Shown here piece by piece: positions 34,301-49,300 of a stretch of DNA of 64,000 bases. How positions within the stretch are numbered: position 1 is the first letter of the stretch; each line of letters begins with the position of its first letter. The position numbers and the translations under genes were made by a program. Origin of the DNA: Taeniopygia guttata (lineage: Eukaryota > Chordata > Aves > Passeriformes > Estrildidae); NCBI RefSeq assembly GCF_048771995.1, contig NC_133036.1:16461001-16525000 (forward strand). Reading direction: 5' to 3'. The notes below the pieces were generated by a model, which searched no databases, was not told the DNA's origin, and saw only the letters and a program-made list of their open reading frames with translations.

Positions 34301-37300
34301 GCAATATAGAGCTAAACTCCAGTGACACTTTCATCCTACTAGGATATTCACACCAGGAGTCATGCCATAATTGGTGCCTAAATGGATATTTGTGTCCTTT
34401 CCTAGGCTTTCCCTACACCCAGAGCTGTCGCCTGACTAACACCTCCCCGGTGCCCGTGACGTTCAAGCTCCGCATGTCGAAGGATGGCACGCAGCCTGCT
34501 GTGAATGTCTTTGATCAGATACGCAGCAACAGTGACCCGTCCTGGAGGGAGGGAATTCATTTTTATGTGGAGCCAAAGGAGTTTACAATCAATCCCAGCC
34601 AAGGAACCATCCTCCCCCAGGGACACCAGGATATCGAGGTATGGGGAGAGCCCAGCCACAGACGCTTCAGCACCAGGGCTGAAGCTTCCCTGGAGTGTGG
34701 GAGGGCTTTAGCTCAGGTGCCAGCTTTGAGCACTTGGAGCCCTGTGTGAGTGAGAGATCTGCACTGGTGAGAGGCCTCTGCTAGCTGGCTTCCTTGGGAT
34801 GTTCCTCAAGGAGCACTGTTTTGTTTCCAAAATCACAAGCTGAGATCACATACCATATGGTCAAGTACTGAAGCCATTCTTGTGATTTTGAGAGAGATTT
34901 CTTTGATTGCAGTGGGCAGAGGAAGGATGAGGACAGAAGGTGGCTGTTAGAGGGATGTCATTGTATAACGCAGTTAGCTTTTCTTCTTGGTCTCATTTCC
35001 CCTCTCCTGGTGTCACAGTTTGAAACTGGCACAATGCCAGCACCTCCATGAAAATGCAACCTCCCAAATGAATGCTGTGAGATAGAATCAGGAACAGAGC
35101 ACAGCAAACCCAAGCTTAATAACAATGGAAAAACTTTATTAAACTACTACTACTATAAAAGGAAGAAGAAAAAACACACACTAAATCCAAAATTAAAACC
35201 TTCCAAAACATTCCTCTCCCCCCACCATTTCCAACAAACCATAGTGAGATGTTGCCGTGCGAGACCAGCTCTGGGCGGGCGCCTGCCCAGCACGGTAAGA
35301 GGAGGGGATAGGCAGCGGCCGCTTTCCCCTCAGCTCTTGCGAGGCTCAGTTCTAGCGCGGGAACAGACGAAATGGCGACACGGGGCTCGGGTACAAACAC
35401 GTGTTTATTGTGGGAGCGTGTTCCCGAGGCACCGGGGGACCGAGCGGGGCTCGGTTATACCCTGTGCTGGGGGCGGGGGGGAACCTGAGCAGTGGCAAAT
35501 GGGACAGGGGCAGGGGACAGGGGCAGGGGACAGGGGCAGGGAAACCCTGGGGACCGCAACGGGAAAGGCGGGGGGGGTGGGCAGGGATGGCCCGCGTGGT
35601 GAGGGGAAAGGCGGGGGACAGGGACCAGGACCGGACTGCATGGTGAGGGGGAGAGATAAGGGAACAAAGGGTCGGGACAAGGGACCGTGGGGGGAGGGGG
35701 AGTGAGAAGGGGACGCAGGACAAAGGGGGAACGTGAGGGGAGGGGGGATGGGGGGGGAAAAAAAGAAAATTACAAATCCTACAGTGAGACACATCTTGGA
35801 CCCCCAGTCAGGTTCCCACCCTTCAGATAATCAATACTCAGTCCATCGAGGGAGAGAGGAGTCCCTCCTGTGCCATAGACCCCCCAAGAAACACAGCTGC
35901 CACATCCTGTGTTTCCATGTCACACATGGCACCACCTGGAGAAAATCTGCCAATGTGACAGTCTCCTTTCCATGCCCAGTGCTCTCACCACTGTGCATGG
36001 ACAGACTGCTCCTAGGATTTTCTTTTCAAGGATGCTTTGCCGAGGGGAAAAAAAAGAAAACAGCAGTTCAGTTTTTCAGTTTTGGGACCACAGTCCTCCC
36101 CATTTCCCCCTGGGGCCAAGGGTCCAAGAACACAAATCTTCTCCTCTCCTCCTCCCCTCCTCCTCCCCTCCTCTTCTTCTTCTCTGAAAACAGCTGGCGT
36201 CACCACAACCCTCCTCAGCTTTTCTCTGTTCACTCCACTTCTGTCTTTTCTCAGCTGCTGAAGCAGGTCTCTTGGCTCACCGTGCATCCTCCTACAATGC
36301 AGTATCTCTCTTGGAGGAGAAATTGGTTCAGTCTATGGCTAACAAGAAATAGTCCAGCCAAAAGCCACTCCATCATCTTCCCCCCCAGCCTTCTTTTCCT
36401 AACATCTCAGGTCCCAGGCTGTCTCTCTTCCTCTCTTTCAAACCGAGGAGGAGTAATATTTCACAAAGCTTTCATTTCTCAAGGAAAGGTTAAAAGTCTC
36501 AAATTCCCCAGACAGCCAAGCTCTCTGCCCAGATCTCCAGCTCCCACAACTGGGCACCTTTTCCCCTCCTTCCTCCTCTGCCGCAGTACTGGTGGCATTG
36601 TCGCTGTCTCTTTCTCTCTCTCCAGAGAGACTCTGGGGGGGAACACAAACATCCCAGATTTCTTCCACCCTTCCACCCACAGGGAGCCGGAGCCAGTTCC
36701 AGACCCTCCACCCTTCAGCCTTACCTCAGCCTGGGCCGCATGAGTCCCCTCCCCCACCCAGCCACGGGCCGGGCAGGGGAGTGTCTGCACTGCACCCTGA
36801 CCAGAACCAAAGAGAGAGAAAGTTCTCCTGGGAATTCTGCTTTTAACCCCTCTGTGTTCTCAGAGGCGTGTCCACCCTCAGTTGGTCACCCCAAGTGTCA
36901 ATATCCAACCCTGACCCCTGACTGGTTGACCTCTTCCTTCCTAGAAATTTTTTTCCGTATCAAACCATGACACCTGGAGAGCAGAATGATTTTGTTCACT
37001 GCAGGGACCTCCAGTGGAGACAAAAAACTGCAGTCATGAACTGCCAAGGACCTGCTGGGCCCCACTTTGCCCTCAGCTTCCTGCTCTAAAGCTGAACTCA
37101 TTCTGTTCAAGTCAGATTTTATGTCATTATAGCCAGAGGAAAAATTCGCCCCTTAATTTGAATACAGTGGGGCATAGAGCTTTAGTCTAATGTTTTAATG
37201 TATCTGACCTATGCCCTGATAGCAAGGTGTGTTTATCAAATCTGGTATTGCCAGAAGGCTTTTGTTGCTCTGAGACTGTGCTCTACACATGAACCAGCTG

Positions 37301-40300
37301 AAGAATTAAGGCAAAATCCTCCCTCAAGAACTGGAGGATATAACACGTGGATAATGAGCTTTTGTAAGGAAGAATTTGCTGCTCTTCTCTTCTACCAGGT
37401 GACCCTGTGTTCCAACACGGCGATGGAATTCTGCCGGAAAATGCTGGTGGACCTGGAGGGTTATGGCGAGGGAGTGGAATCACTGGTCGTCACAGCCAGG
37501 TACCAGCCCTTCCCTGGCCTCCCCCAGCCGCTGCCTTGCGCAGGGTTTGCTGGCTGCAGCTCCCAAGGAGAAGTGCTGTCTAATGACCTCATGTTGTGCC
37601 CAGCTGGACATGAGAACAGCAGTGCTTGGACAGCAGCCTGTGGGGAAAAGCACCCTGCTCACAGCCCAGCATGGTCCTGGGCCCTTTTCTAAAGGGCTCA
37701 GGAATGATCAAATTTATTGGCCTGGTTTTTGGTGCTTGAGCTGGAGCAAATTTCCCAAGGGCCTCCTCTCCTTCTTCCTGTAAGAGGTGGAGTTGTGCTG
37801 GTTGTGACCACCCTGCACTGGTTTGGGACACACCAAGCAGCCTGCTGAGAGTCAGGGTCTGGTTCTGTCAATGAGGGCACATGGCAGGGGGAAGTGGCTC
37901 ACAGCAAGAGTGGTGAGGGCAAGGTCTTACAAGGGGAAAACAGGCCTTGATGTAGCAGGTCAGCTCTAGTTTTTCTCCTTCCCTCTGCTACCCATTTTGA
38001 GCTTTAATGTTGTCAGACTTAACCCAAAAGTCGTTCTTGCTGCAGCAGAATTCCATCCTGCTATGCTGCTGTGGCTGTCAGTTTAATGACACGAGGGATG
38101 CAGTTCCCTGGTGCTGTTCCCTGTCCCAGGCAGAGCCAGTCAGTGCCTGGGCTGCCATTTTGTCAAGCAAGTGCAACTGGGGACAGTCAGTGCATGGACC
38201 TGTGGAGTGAGGGCCCGAGGGAGCTGTAGGACCTGGGAGGGGTGATCACCCACTCTGCAGGGCAGGGGGTGTCTCGTGCCCTCCAAGGCTGGGCAAACAG
38301 CTGAGTTCTCAAGCAGGGCAACAGCACCGTGGGAGAGAAGATAATAATTTTTACTGAGACACTGGAGTTGTGTGTTCCTGGGGCCCTAGTGAGCACTGAT
38401 TCTTGTTGGGAAGGCTCCCCCAGAGCTCATGGATCACTGGGACTGTTACAGGAGTCTTTGCAAGCCCCCTTGGGTAAAGGAGGGGCTGAGGCAGCGGTGG
38501 GACAAAGTGTTCTGCCTGGGGCACTTGGCAGCCTCTGGCTGCTGCCTCTCAGGGTTTGCCCCTCCTTGACAAGACGTGTTGGAGTGGGAAGACTTGGCAA
38601 TTTATCACTGTAGGGCTGTTAAATGTCTGTTTGACAGTGACAAATGTGTTATGCTCCATTTCACAATCTTTGGGGGTAAACATTCTCCATTCTCTCAGTA
38701 TCTCTGATTCCCCTGGGGTCATCTCTTTGCCCAGGTGTTGCATTCCTGAGCTGCATGTGTCCCACCAAATCCCGCCGCACGATGAGTATGAGCTGAAGGT
38801 GCCGTTTGAGAGGAAGTTGGTCATTGGGAATCCCACCGACCTTCCTGGCTGCTACGGGCTTATTCCCCAGGTTTGGCATCGCATCCACCTCCTCCTCTCA
38901 AATATTATTGAGGAGATTATTAGGGGGAAAAGGGTTTGGATAAGACCTTGCTGGTTTCTGTTCAGTCTTAAAGATCTGCTGAGAACAGCATCCTAGCTGA
39001 ATGTAAACTTTAGGAGGCAGTTTAACCTCCTGAGGAAACAGTTCATGTTCTAGTCTTCAGGGTGTTTTCTTGTGGGAGATCTTAGAGGGTTGTGAAAAGC
39101 TGCTGCATCCACAGACACCAGTGCCCGTGCTGGCAGCCTCCTTGCAGGACCCCCTGAGAATGCTAAGCCTACAATTCTTGCATCTTGTTTGTGCCTTTTA
39201 CCTTTGTCCTGGGGATTTTTAAAAATGTGTGTAAATTGCTGTTGCGCTGGATGTTAAGGAGTCTGAAGTTTCTTCAGAGGTCCCTCTGAAGCTGCATTTG
39301 ATTCTGTCCCTTCCAGGAACGCAAGGAGGACTCTCCTGTGTTCTACTCCAGCCCCAAACCCTGTGGGATTGTCCAGCCTCACAGCATTGCAGAGATTCCA
39401 GTTACAATTGAAGTCCAAAGACTGGGCAAGCATCGTACCAACGTTCTTATCGGCGTGTTTGGGGATGAGAGAAACCCACTGGTGAGTGCAAGGGGAGATG
39501 TGTGCCTTTGTGCAACTGCTCCTGGAAGGGTGCAAGGGTACAGGGATTCTCCTGGGGAAAACAGGCACAGGCTGCTGAGGAGACGGACAGGAGGGATTGG
39601 TGGCACAAACAGTTCACGCCTTAGAGGTGGTAATCTCAGTGTCTGACATAGAAGGTAGTTCATCTAAGCAGGAATCGAGGACTATTTTATTTAATTGTTC
39701 TTTAAAATGCTATTAACTTTGGAAACATGTGTTTTTAAATGTCATCTCTCTGAGCACAAAAGAGGATGTCAGAAGACTTCTGGGAACCTTGAGCTTTCTG
39801 TAAAAGAAAGGAAAGCTGGCATTTGAAGAGTGGTTGCAAGGATTTAAACTTATATTAAAACATAAGGAAATGACAATGCCAAATTCCCTGGATGGCACCA
39901 AACATCTGAACCTGGGCCATTGTGGCACTGCATGTAAATCAGTCAACAGGAAGGACAGGCAGTGCAGGCTGTGCCAGGGAGCCTGAAGTTTGACAAAACA
40001 GTTTCTTTCAACTATCAGGCTGCTTGCCTTAAAGAGGAGGGTTTCTCCCCACCAGAATAACCAGTTGTTTAACTGTCAGCCCGGTCTTAACTTGAGATTT
40101 CTTGCAAAGCTTTTACCTTTGGGCCAATAGTTTGTAGTTTGAAAGTTTCTTGTACCTTAATCCTTTTTAATTTGGAGGTGAATATGTAATTTTCTTTTTC
40201 CCCAAAAGCCCAGCATTTCAGCTGGCAATTGGTAGCTGTCCCTAAAGAAATAACTTGAGCATGATTGAGCTGTTTAAGCTTTTCTAGGTTTCCCTGTTGT

Positions 40301-43300
40301 GATTTGTTTTGTGGGTTTGTTTTTGGTGGTTTTTTTTTTTTTTTTGGTTGGTTGGTTGTTGTTTGTTTTTTTTTTTTAATCTTTCTTGCCTGTTTCCTGG
40401 AACAGAGAATAGGATTTTGGAGCTCTGGATTCCTGGGAAAGATCTACCTAAGTGCAAGGCTGATAGACTTTGGCATGCTCCCAGTAGTACAGCCTACTCC
40501 ACGAAGTTTTACCCTCTTCAACAAAGGTTTTACCCCTATAGACTTCAGGATGGAGATTGTAAGTATCTGTGGGGCTGTTTTCCAGGGAAATTGACTGGTC
40601 AGTAGCTGCCATGACTTGGTTTTTATATGCAAGATTTCCATATAGCCTTGTGTGAGAGGAGGCAAGATGCTCCAATATTCCATCTGAGCGAGGCAAGAGG
40701 AACCTGGCTCTGGAGTGGTGTTAGCTGGGGCACCCCTCAGTGAAGCCAGGTGCAGAGATGTTGGAGCAGAAATTAGTCTGGATTGTGTTGACAGGTTCTC
40801 CCTTAATTTTATCTTTTGTCTTTAGCTGTGAGTGTCACATTTTTGGAGCTCTGAGATGGAGAGGAACCTGTGGTTCTTTGCTCCCCAGAGAACGTGGATT
40901 TCCCTATGGTTTCCCTGCTCCATCTGCATTTGCTTTGTGCCAGACTGCTGTTCACAGTAGAGAAGAGGGTGTGGGGTCTGTCCTCAGACTGCTCGTGGGG
41001 AGGCAATTTTCACACCTCCTGTGGGTCAGGCCAGCTGGGCTGTCCACACAAAGACGTGTGGGGGCTGTGCACCCCCGCAGCCTGTGATCTCTGTGCCATT
41101 GAAGAGCATCTTTGGGCACCAGCTGCAGAGAAAGGCAGTTTAATATTGGAGGTTGCACAGGGCAGAAGGAGCTGGGGCTGCTCCCCTGGCAGGGGGAGCA
41201 GGGCTGGTGCAGCCAGGAGGGGCCTGGGGCTGGGTGGGATGTCTGCTGGAGGGGGAGATCTGTGAGAGGCTTGAGGTTTGTTCTTCTTCATGCTGGGTGT
41301 GTTGGACTTGTGAGGTTGGTTAAAACCTGATACTAAGGACTTGTTTGTGGCTGTGGGTAAAGCATCAGGCCGTGAGGGAGAGTCCAGCCACAGCCTCCTG
41401 GGCCAAGGAGGAGGGGCATGAATTTTCTTCTTGCTGCTATTCCCGCTGTTTGGGTGATAAATGTTACCCTAAAATGAGGGGGTTTTTCCAGGGCAACTTT
41501 CCCTGACTCCACAATGGAATTCTGCTTCTGGCCTCTGCAGGGAGCAATGCACCTTGGCTGGGTGATCATGGTGTGTAAAGGACGGGTTTCACATGCTCCT
41601 GCCAGGGCCGGACCTGCAGAGCTGTGTCTGTACAGCAGTGCTGGTGCAAGGCCTTTCCTCCCTCCCTGGGGCAGCTTCCAGCTCTCTTGCCCAATCCATG
41701 AAGTCCATGAGAAACCAGGTGACAGGAGTTCTTGGGAAGCGTGGGCTATGCCCACAGAGCACATGTTGTCCAGTTTTCTTTCTGCTTCCTGCTTTCCTGC
41801 TCTGCTCTAACATTTGGAGGTGACTTTTCCAAAGCAGAGGGCACTGGGGCACCTCTCTATAGCTGATGATTGGTGGGAAGTGAGGGCTTCAGTCCGGTAG
41901 GGGATGTTGAGAAGCACTGATGGCCCCTTGGGAAAGAATAGTTTGGTGTTGGGGTTTTGCACAACTGGTCTTGCAGAGATATTCTTCAGGGTCTCAGCAG
42001 TATCCTCCAGCCATGTGGTTTATGGAGTGGGATTTGAGCAGTCATGGACTTCCTCTGGCCTTGAGCCTTTGTGAGAAGCCAGGAGAGAGAAAGCAGCTTT
42101 CCTTGGCACACACTCCAGAGAAAGACTGAGGAAAGAACACTCTCCTGAGGATAAGTGTCCCTTGGGTTGGGCAAAACTGGGTTAATTGTGTGAGTCTGTT
42201 AAAGGAGGGGAAAATGCAGGTTATATGAGCTCTACTGTTGCCCAGTACTGTAGCTTAACTTTAGGGAAATTAAGCCTTTAGGATGTTTGCCCTCCCCTCT
42301 TTAGTCTTTCCTTCTCTTATATCCCACAAGACACCAGGGTGTATGGCTCCCATCCTAAATGCGTATTGTGCTTGTCTTACAGATTAACAGACCCGACTGC
42401 TTTGCCATTGAACCCAGCGCAGGAGTGATCCCCGCTAGGGCTGAGCTGCCTGTGACTGTCACAGCAACCCTGGATGACACTGAGTGTTTTGATGATGTTG
42501 TCCATCTGTTCATTGAGAACAGCTATTGGGCCGAATGTAGGCTGATGGCTTTGGGCACTGGCACTGCAATTGCCATAGACAAACCGTTTGCCCCAGAGCT
42601 CAACCTGGGATACCAGTTCAGGTAGGAGATCTCTCCACTCCCGCCTCTCCTCCTCTCTCAACAAGGAGCAGTTTTGCTGTAGTCCTTCTGGCAAGATCTT
42701 CAGTGTTCAAAGCCCTGACTCCTTCCCTGAAGGCAGATATTCCTTTAGAAACATGTGATGGCCAGTTGAGAGTTGTTAGACACCCTCAAAAGCCACTGAC
42801 AGGGAAACCAGTTGCTAAATTGCCACTGAATTATCTTTATATTGATGTCCTCATTTGATGAAGTAATGCTCAAGTGATGATGGCAGGCTCCCCCAGAACA
42901 AAAGGTTCCTGAAATGGTGCCCAGATGAGGTGGTCCCTCTGTGTGGTTGAGGGACCAAGGGAAGGTGGCATCACACCCTTCCCTTCAAAAATGGCATTCA
43001 GGGGCCCCGGGAACAAAGAGACAGGAGGGAGACAATCTCCACCGGGAAAGCAGGAACCCACAGAGCAGTTCCAGAGGCAGAGCTGCCAGCAGAGTTTGCA
43101 AAGTTCACTTCCAAACAATTTCTAATTGCAAAATGAAGTTTCTACCAATGACTACCAGTGCAAAGCCAAGGCTGCTATGAACAAGAGAGGCCCTGCTGCC
43201 CTGGTTTCCTCTCCTGGAGCAGGCAGACAGTTTTTACCAGCTTGCTGGGGTCATCCAGAAACTGCCTCTGAGCCGGCTTTTAGAAATGCCTGCAATTATA

Positions 43301-46300
43301 CCCCCACACACAAAGTCCCCAAGTGCAGGATCTCAAAGAGTCAGTTACAGTTTTGGGCACAGATTAATACAAAATACAGCAACAGTATGAATCACCCCAG
43401 AACAAACATTTTGGAGGAAAACACTATGCCCTGTTAGCCTCACCTGGAAAATGCTACATTACCATTATAAACATATTTCTCTTTGCAATAGTAACATCCG
43501 AAGGGCAGCTTATCAGACACTATTTCTGGTCCATGTTAAGAGCTGTAAATGAAGACCTTTTCCAAGCTATTAACACCTCAGGTTGCTCACTGGGGGCAAT
43601 CTGATGACCAGGGAAATAGCTACTCCCTCCTGCCTTCTATAATTTTCCATCCTGCCTTGTATTCTAGCCTCGTTCCCTGTATTCGTCAGTTCAAACTAAC
43701 AAATAGGGGCCCCTATTTCCATTGGCTCATCTGGAGCGTGGGATGCTACAGCCCACCTGAGGAGGAGGGCCAGAGTGTCTCAGCCCTCAGGAGCCGCAAA
43801 GATGATTCCCAGAGCCCCAAACGTGCCGCCCCCGTGTTTGGGCTGGAGCCACGGTCAATGAAACTGCAGCCAGGCGAGTCTGTGGACATGGTGCTGCGAG
43901 GCTTCTCCGACGTCACACAGGTGAGGTGCCCGCCACGGGCTGAGCCTGGGGAACCATCAGATCCCCTCCCCTGGGCTTGCTCCACAGTCCCTTGACATTT
44001 GCCTGGGGAAATGAGCAGGGGCCTTCACAAAACTGGTTTAAGACCACATGTTTCTGTGGCAGCACCAGCTGCTTTCCCTGCTGGCCACCCCCAGACCAGG
44101 TAAGACTTTATTGTGATTCCACAGCTACCAAAACCCAGTGCTGATCCCAAAGTAGGGGTGGAAGGAAATACTGCTCTTTTGGGGCAAGCATGCTTAGTCA
44201 GCAAAGAAAGGCAGAGAAATAAGTTACACTTAGAGTAGGCGCCCAAAAAGAAAGTGAACTAAACAAGTGCCAAGTGCTTTATCTGGGGTAAGCATGGAGT
44301 AAAACAAAAGCCATGTGAAGGGAGGGAGTTTCTCACAAGTGCCTTTTGTGGTTATTGGGGTGCAGTGTATAGACAATTGAGCACAGAATAAATAAGCTGC
44401 ATCACAGGAAGAAAAAGGGGCAGTGACTGTAGGTGTGGCAGGAATAGGGCCTGTGGTGGGTGCTGAGCTAATGCACAGCATCTTCTGGATGTCCTGCCAC
44501 CACCCACTGGTGACATGTGACTCTTGCATGCAGGAGGTGCAGGATTATGTGGTTTGTGAAGCTCTCATTGGGGAAAGAAGAATGACAGAGAAGATAATAG
44601 AAACGATCATTACCTGTGAGTTCATTCACCCCTCTGTAGAAGTATCAGCCAGACAATTCTCTTTCCGGGTGGAGAAGGTAAGTCTCTGGATTGCATTCTG
44701 GCATTTAACAGCATGGCTGAGGGGAGTGTGTGCTTGTGCTAAAGCCCCTCTTTACCCTTCCCGAGGCACTCTGTAAAGTGAGTGAAGATGCTTTTAGAGA
44801 TGAGACTGGTATTTGACTTCCCCAAAATAAGATTGCAGTTACAGCTGCACTGCCAAGGGGGATCGTGGCCACTTCCAGAGAATTGCCAGTTTCTCTGCTC
44901 ACTGTAAAGGGAGGCTTTTGAGGATCCTCCAAGGCACGGTGATGTCTGTGCACTGATGCTGTAGGGAAGCTGGGAAAAAGGGAGAGTCCTGTGAATTCCT
45001 CAGGCTGACGGAAAAATCCATCATCTCCTGTGTCTCTTTGCCTTCTCTGCTGTTGGCATGGATGCTTTATGGTATAACTGTATGATACAGCTCTGTGCAT
45101 TTCCCTAAGCCTCACCTGCTTCAAAGGACCTCCAGACATCCTGCAGCTGCAGTGATGATAACACTGAGGCAGAGCAGGTGCCCTTTAGTCTCTGGATCCC
45201 AACTCCAGCATCATCTTTCTGTCTCCTGCAAGTTGTCTGAAAAAGAGAAGATGGTTCATGATTTGGTTTCTGTAGTTTCAGGCCTCTCCTCTGGTTCCCA
45301 GGCTTCCACTGAAGTACAGAATCCCCCCTGGAACAGGCAGTTCAGATGTAATTTAGAAGCTTTTCTGCTGTCCCTGATTCTGCCTGGGTTCTGCTCGATG
45401 CTACACACACAAACTGCTTTATGGCATACTATGGCACAGCACCTGTTTGATATCAGCACATCCAGAACTAGTTTCCCAAAGTCTCTGGTTTCTCTAAACC
45501 ATGCAGGAAGCCCAGCACAATGCACAGACAGGAAGGAAGAGCCTGGGCTGATCATAGCCTTGAACCACAGATACCCTGTCCCTGTATAAGGGGCTGCAGG
45601 ACACATGCTGCAGACAAACTGCTTTTTGAGGCTGCTAGAGACAGTAAGGTTGTTAGAAGTGACTGTATGTGAGTGAAGACCATCTAGTGCTGTTCTGCCC
45701 TATAGAGAGACAAAACTGGAGACAAATGGTCTGGATTCACTTTCTGCTTTAGATCTTGTTCAAGCAGCTGCCTTCTCTCAGGGGCCAATTCCCTCATCTG
45801 TATGTGGGTGTGTTTCCCTGTCCCCCAGAGGATGCTGTAGTTTCTAAAGATGAGAAGCATCTGCTATAAAGAAAAACCTCCTGGAAGGAAGGGTAGAAAC
45901 AAATAGAAAGGGTAAATAGAAATGTATGCACTTCTGGGGCTGAAACTTGTGAGATGCAGCAGAAGCAGGAGGAGGTCTGTGGCTGGTTGAGGCTGTTTTT
46001 CCTTGTCTCCTGTTTCCATAGAAACCCAGTGATGTCCTGACGCTGCAGTACCAGCCTTTGGCTTTAAAAAACACCTGCCTGCTGCCACTGGACCTTATGC
46101 TGGATGTGGAGCAGCCGTTCCTGGTCTGTGATGAGGACCAGCAGCCCCTCCCAGATGGCCAGGTGAGCAGCCCTGGACTCCTGCAGTGGGGTCTGAAGAG
46201 GGGGGATGTGGTGGTGCCTTTCTGTTGGGAGCTCCTTGAGTCAAGAAGTTCATTCTGCAGCATCAGCAATGGGCTGGCCTGTGCTGCATCAGCCAAGCTG

Positions 46301-49300
46301 CTGAAGGAATCAAAATCTTACCTAAATTAAGAAGATCCATCCTGGCTTTAAGGCACAGGGAGAAGGGAACAGGCAACTGGGTCTGGGCAAGCCATGCAGT
46401 AGAGATGTCTCCTGGAAAGCATGCCAGCTCTGCAGCAGCCACCCCCTTGTATTGGGGCTGAGCACAGAAATGGCCTGAGGGAATCCTGGACTAGACTGTG
46501 GTGCCTACAGAGCCCTGCTGTAAAGAAATGAACCATGAACTGAGAAGCCCAAGCTGGGGTCACACTTTGAGCATTTGCTGTTTCATGCTGTCAGACCTTG
46601 GGACATCATCCCACAGGTGATTAATTACTGTTCGTGTCCTTGCAGCCCGTGACAGTGGATGTAGGGGAGACCTGTCATCTCTACATCGCGTTTGACCCAG
46701 CTTATGAACTGGATTTTAACAGCTGGAAAAAAGAGAAGGTTCTGAAGATAGACATGGTCAGGGGCCATCCTTTTGTGGAGCATATCACCCTTCGGGGAGA
46801 AGTCCACTTCCCAAATCTCCAAATCCAGCCCAGCACCCTGGAGTTTGGCTGCATCGCGGCTGGCACCGAAGAAGTGCGTTCTCTGGAGATCACCAACTGC
46901 AGCCCATTTCCTGTAAAGTACCACTGGTCATTCCATCCCGACAGCCAGGTGAACAAGTTGAGGTATGTGCACCTTTGCCCCTGCTTGAAGCTCTTCTTGC
47001 TGGTGTCCTGTTTGTACTTGGCAAAGAACAAAGCTGGTGGCCTAGGATCATGTGTCATGGTTTGATACTGGCACAATGCTAGCGCTCTTATGAAAATGTA
47101 ACTCTGTAAATTATTGTTGTGAGATATGATCAGGAACAGAGCAGAGTAGATTTAAGCTTAATAATAAGGGAGAAACTTTATTAAACTACTACTGCTATAA
47201 AAGGAAAAAGAAAGAAAAAACACACACTAAAACTAAAATGAAAACTTTCTGAAACATTCTTTCTCCTCCCCCCACAATTCTAACAAATTATAGGGAGACA
47301 CAACTTGGACTTTTAATCAGGTCTTTACTGTTTAGATAATTAATACTTAGTTTATTGAAGGAGAGAGGAGTCTTTCTTGTGCTGTAGACTCTTTAAGAAA
47401 CACAGTTGCCACATCTGCTATGGTGACACTTTCTTTTCCATGCACAGTGCTCTCGCCACAGTGCATGGATAGATTGTTCTTAGGATTTTTGTTTTTAAGG
47501 ATGCTTTGCTAAGAGGAAAAAACCCAACAGTTTAGTTTTTCATTTTTGGGACCACAGTCCTCCCCATTTCCTCCTGAGGCGGAAGGTCTAAGAACAGAGA
47601 TCTTCCTTTTTTCTTCTTTTCTGAAGACAGGGGGCATCACTACAACCCTCCTTAACTTTTCACTGTTCACTCTACTCTTGTCTTTTTCTCAGCTGTTGAA
47701 GCAGGTCTCTTGGCTCACTGTGCATCTTCTTAAAATACAGTCTCTCTTAGAGGAGAAATGGGTTCAGTTTATGGTTAACAAGAGAAAGTCTAGCTAAAAG
47801 CTACTCCATCATCTTCCCCCCCACAATTTTTTTTTCTTAACATTAGAGGTCTCAGGCTGAAATGAGACCTTCATTCTTATTCTCTTTTAAACTGAAGAGA
47901 AGTACTATTTCACAAAGCTTTCATTTCTTAAGGAAGGGTTAAAAGTCTCAAATTCCCCAGACACTGGGCTCTCTGCCTAGACTTCTAGTTTTTATACTGA
48001 GCACCTTGCCCGCCTTTCCTCCCCTGCCAGAGTACTATCAGCACCGTCGCTGTCTCTTTCTCTCGGTCCCCAGAGGGACGCTGGGGGGAAACACAAACAT
48101 CCCAGATTTCCTCCACCCTTCTATCTGCAGGGAGCCGGAGCCGGTTCCTGTCCACCCACCCTTCAGCCCATGTCAAGGGCTCAGCCAGGCCGCATGGCTT
48201 TCTTCCCCTCCCCCACCCAGCCACGGGCTGGGCAGGGGACAATCTGCACTCTCTGATGACTGGAGCTAAAGAGAGCTAGTTCCCCTCGGAGTTCGGCTTT
48301 TAACCCCTCTGTGTTCTCAGAAGCGTGTCTAACCTTCAGTAGTCAGACTAAACACTAATACCTAACCCTGACTACTAATTAACCTAACCCTCTTCTTCCC
48401 GAGAAAATTCTTTCCTGTGTCAAACCACAACATCTGGCAAATAACACCGACCAGCCGTGGTCAGGCTGGATGCTCAGGGAATAGGTTTTCCAGCAGTTTG
48501 GTGCTGCGTAGCCCCCATAGGGGTTTCCCCTGGGAAGGAAAGCTGGGGTGAAAGCTGCTTTCTCAGACCTCTGTGGCCTGAGGCAATGTCCACCTTGATG
48601 AAAGGCTCCTAGTGCCAGCTCCCACAGTACTGCTGGAGCCCCTTCTGGCCCCTCTGCTTTGGTATGAGTCCTCTCTGCGGGAGCTGCTCTCTGCTCCTTG
48701 CCTCCCTCCCTTGCATTGTGCTGCAGGATGCCCAGAAAGTCCCAAGACCAGAGAAAGAGCTACATAGTGCCTGGGCTGATGCTGAACATCTTGTTACCTT
48801 CCCTTTCCTTCTTTGCTGGGACAACTCCTTTACTGCCAGGATGATTTCATTCCCAGGGGTCAGCTTTCAGTGGACACCTTGGAGTCTTCACTCCCTTTTT
48901 TTGTGACACTTGTTACTCACTTTGACTTTTCCCCACTGCAACATGTACCTTATGGGTTCTGTTCTGCTTGGCATCAGGACTTGCTCATCAAATCATCTCC
49001 TATCCCTGCCTCCCAGAGAGTTTCTACTTTAGAGGGAAAAATGTCATTGTCTGCGCACCATGTCCTGGGAAGTTGCCTCAAACCATTCTTTAAAATTAAA
49101 GACAGTAGATTAGATGAATAGGGATCTCTTGGGGGCTATGATGAGAGAGCCCCTCATCCAGAAATGAAACCCAGACTTAGGTAACAAGCTACAAAGCTAA
49201 AGGCAGTGATTCTTTGGGGAGCAGGTCATTACAGGCCCTGAATGCCTGTCTGGGGATGGAGCATCCAGGTCATGTTTGACTGTGTGGGAGCACTTGCAGC

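Larger units (their letters stand above)
34639..37398. other. HYDIN intron 13
   Basis: A 2.76-kb intron, most of it a nested pair of solo LTRs (35011-36972 with 35250-35783 inside). Confidence 0.8.

Noticed and set aside
35352-36743. Large open frames within the LTRs at 35-37 kb
   Set aside because: They lie wholly in non-coding LTR sequence and are low-complexity Pro/Ser/Gly-rich; no viral protein similarity.
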